This document shows, piece after piece, positions 20,707 through 20,972 of a DNA stretch of 20,972 nt (positions are counted from its first letter, which is position 1; every line of letters starts with the position of its first letter). The stretch is from NCBI GenBank assembly GCA_038230695.1, contig JBBRMT010000057.1, positions 1-20,972 on the forward strand. The letters are read 5' to 3'. Both the position numbers and the translations under genes were made by a program. The notes under the pieces were generated by a model. The model did no database searches. It worked only from the letters and a program-made list of their open reading frames with translations, and was not told the origin of the DNA. Source of the stretch: QHBQ01 sp038230695 (lineage in GTDB: Bacteria > Chloroflexota > Chloroflexia > QHBQ01).

Positions 20707-20972
20707 ATGATCTGCCATAACTGCGGACAAGATACCGCATACATTACCCAAACAACCGAAGCCTACGGTGATGGGGACAAGCTCGTAGTTATCGAGCATA
20801 TACCAGTTATAAGCTGCCGCAACTGCGGCGACGAGTTTTTTACCGCTGAAACGATGCACGGACTCGACCAGCTCATAGACTACCTTCAGCATAACCCTGC
20901 AAGCCGTGCTAATGAACGAACCATGAAAGTCGCCAGCTTCCAGGCTGGCGGCATACCGGCGCTTGAGGCAAC
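20707..20972 (+). CDS. YgiT/MqsA-like zinc-finger antitoxin (partial at window end)
   Basis: Starts at ATG 20707 with AGAGGA upstream, 13 nt after the toxin stop, and is still open at the window end (88 codons). The YgiT-type zinc finger is intact: CHNC (3-6) and CRNC (41-44) flanking YGDGDKLVVIEHIPVIS, then GDEFFTAETMHGLDQLI. Such proteins bind their DUF4258 toxin and usually repress the operon through a C-terminal helix-turn-helix or arm; that part may lie beyond the window. In contrast with the copy at 11793-12062, all four cysteines are kept, so this antitoxin looks functional although the toxin frame before it is interrupted. Confidence 0.85.
   Translation, partial: MICHNCGQDTAYITQTTEAYGDGDKLVVIEHIPVISCRNCGDEFFTAETMHGLDQLIDYLQHNPASRANERTMKVASFQAGGIPALEA

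Overview
The window reads as a chromosomal segment of a moderately GC-rich bacterium, most likely a member of the Chloroflexota. This is inferred from the style of the gene set and repeats, not from a marker tree. The pointers are a glucosyl-3-phosphoglycerate synthase fused to universal-stress domains, an NB-ARC/TPR protein, ISAs1-type insertion sequences, DUF4258/YgiT toxin-antitoxin pairs, and many short palindromes of the type GTAGGGGCG...CGCCCCTAC. The density of small repeats inside and between genes is the most striking large-scale property.

Layout. 1-193: 3' end of an ISAs1-like transposase that carries a good promoter for the next gene. 205-3434: an NB-ARC STAND ATPase with ten exact 40-residue TPRs, followed closely by a YdeI-like gene whose C-terminus is lost. 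3355-6342 (minus strand): a probable operon of a family 2 glycosyltransferase, a cyclase/formamidase-like metalloenzyme, an EamA transporter and a 39-residue membrane peptide; a palindromic repeat now joins the last two in one frame. 6623-11415 (plus): an Era-like GTPase with a DUF697 tail, a small lipoprotein, two alpha/beta hydrolases and a phosphotransferase whose reading frame runs into tmRNA. 11348-11700: a complete tmRNA (ssrA) with its own promoter and terminator. 11793-12358 (minus): a decayed DUF4258/YgiT pair. 12432-13330: an internally deleted ISAs1-family element with perfect 15-bp ends and a perfect 10-bp target duplication, sitting in one of the palindromes. 13432-15438 (minus): USP-USP-GpgS fusion. 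15683-17422 (minus): GT-C membrane glycosyltransferase with repeats in its loops. 17667-18428 (plus): YugP-type zinc metallopeptidase. 18429-18784: terminator, then a nest of repeats. 18785-20278: CrtI-type carotenoid desaturase. 20337-20972: a second DUF4258/YgiT locus whose toxin frame has an early stop; its antitoxin runs off the window.

Functional themes are envelope and carbohydrate chemistry (two glycosyltransferases, the lipoprotein, EamA), compatible-solute synthesis (gpgS), carotenoid synthesis (crtI, perhaps with the family 2 glycosyltransferase), ribosome rescue (ssrA), and conflict or mobile genes (NB-ARC protein, two TA loci, two IS). No single locus is convincingly a complete new defence system. 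The most noteworthy points are that both DUF4258 toxin frames are interrupted by stops, that repeat insertions have been absorbed into several coding sequences, that a coding frame has been extended into ssrA, and that a TPR-type STAND protein appears to be expressed from an IS-borne promoter.
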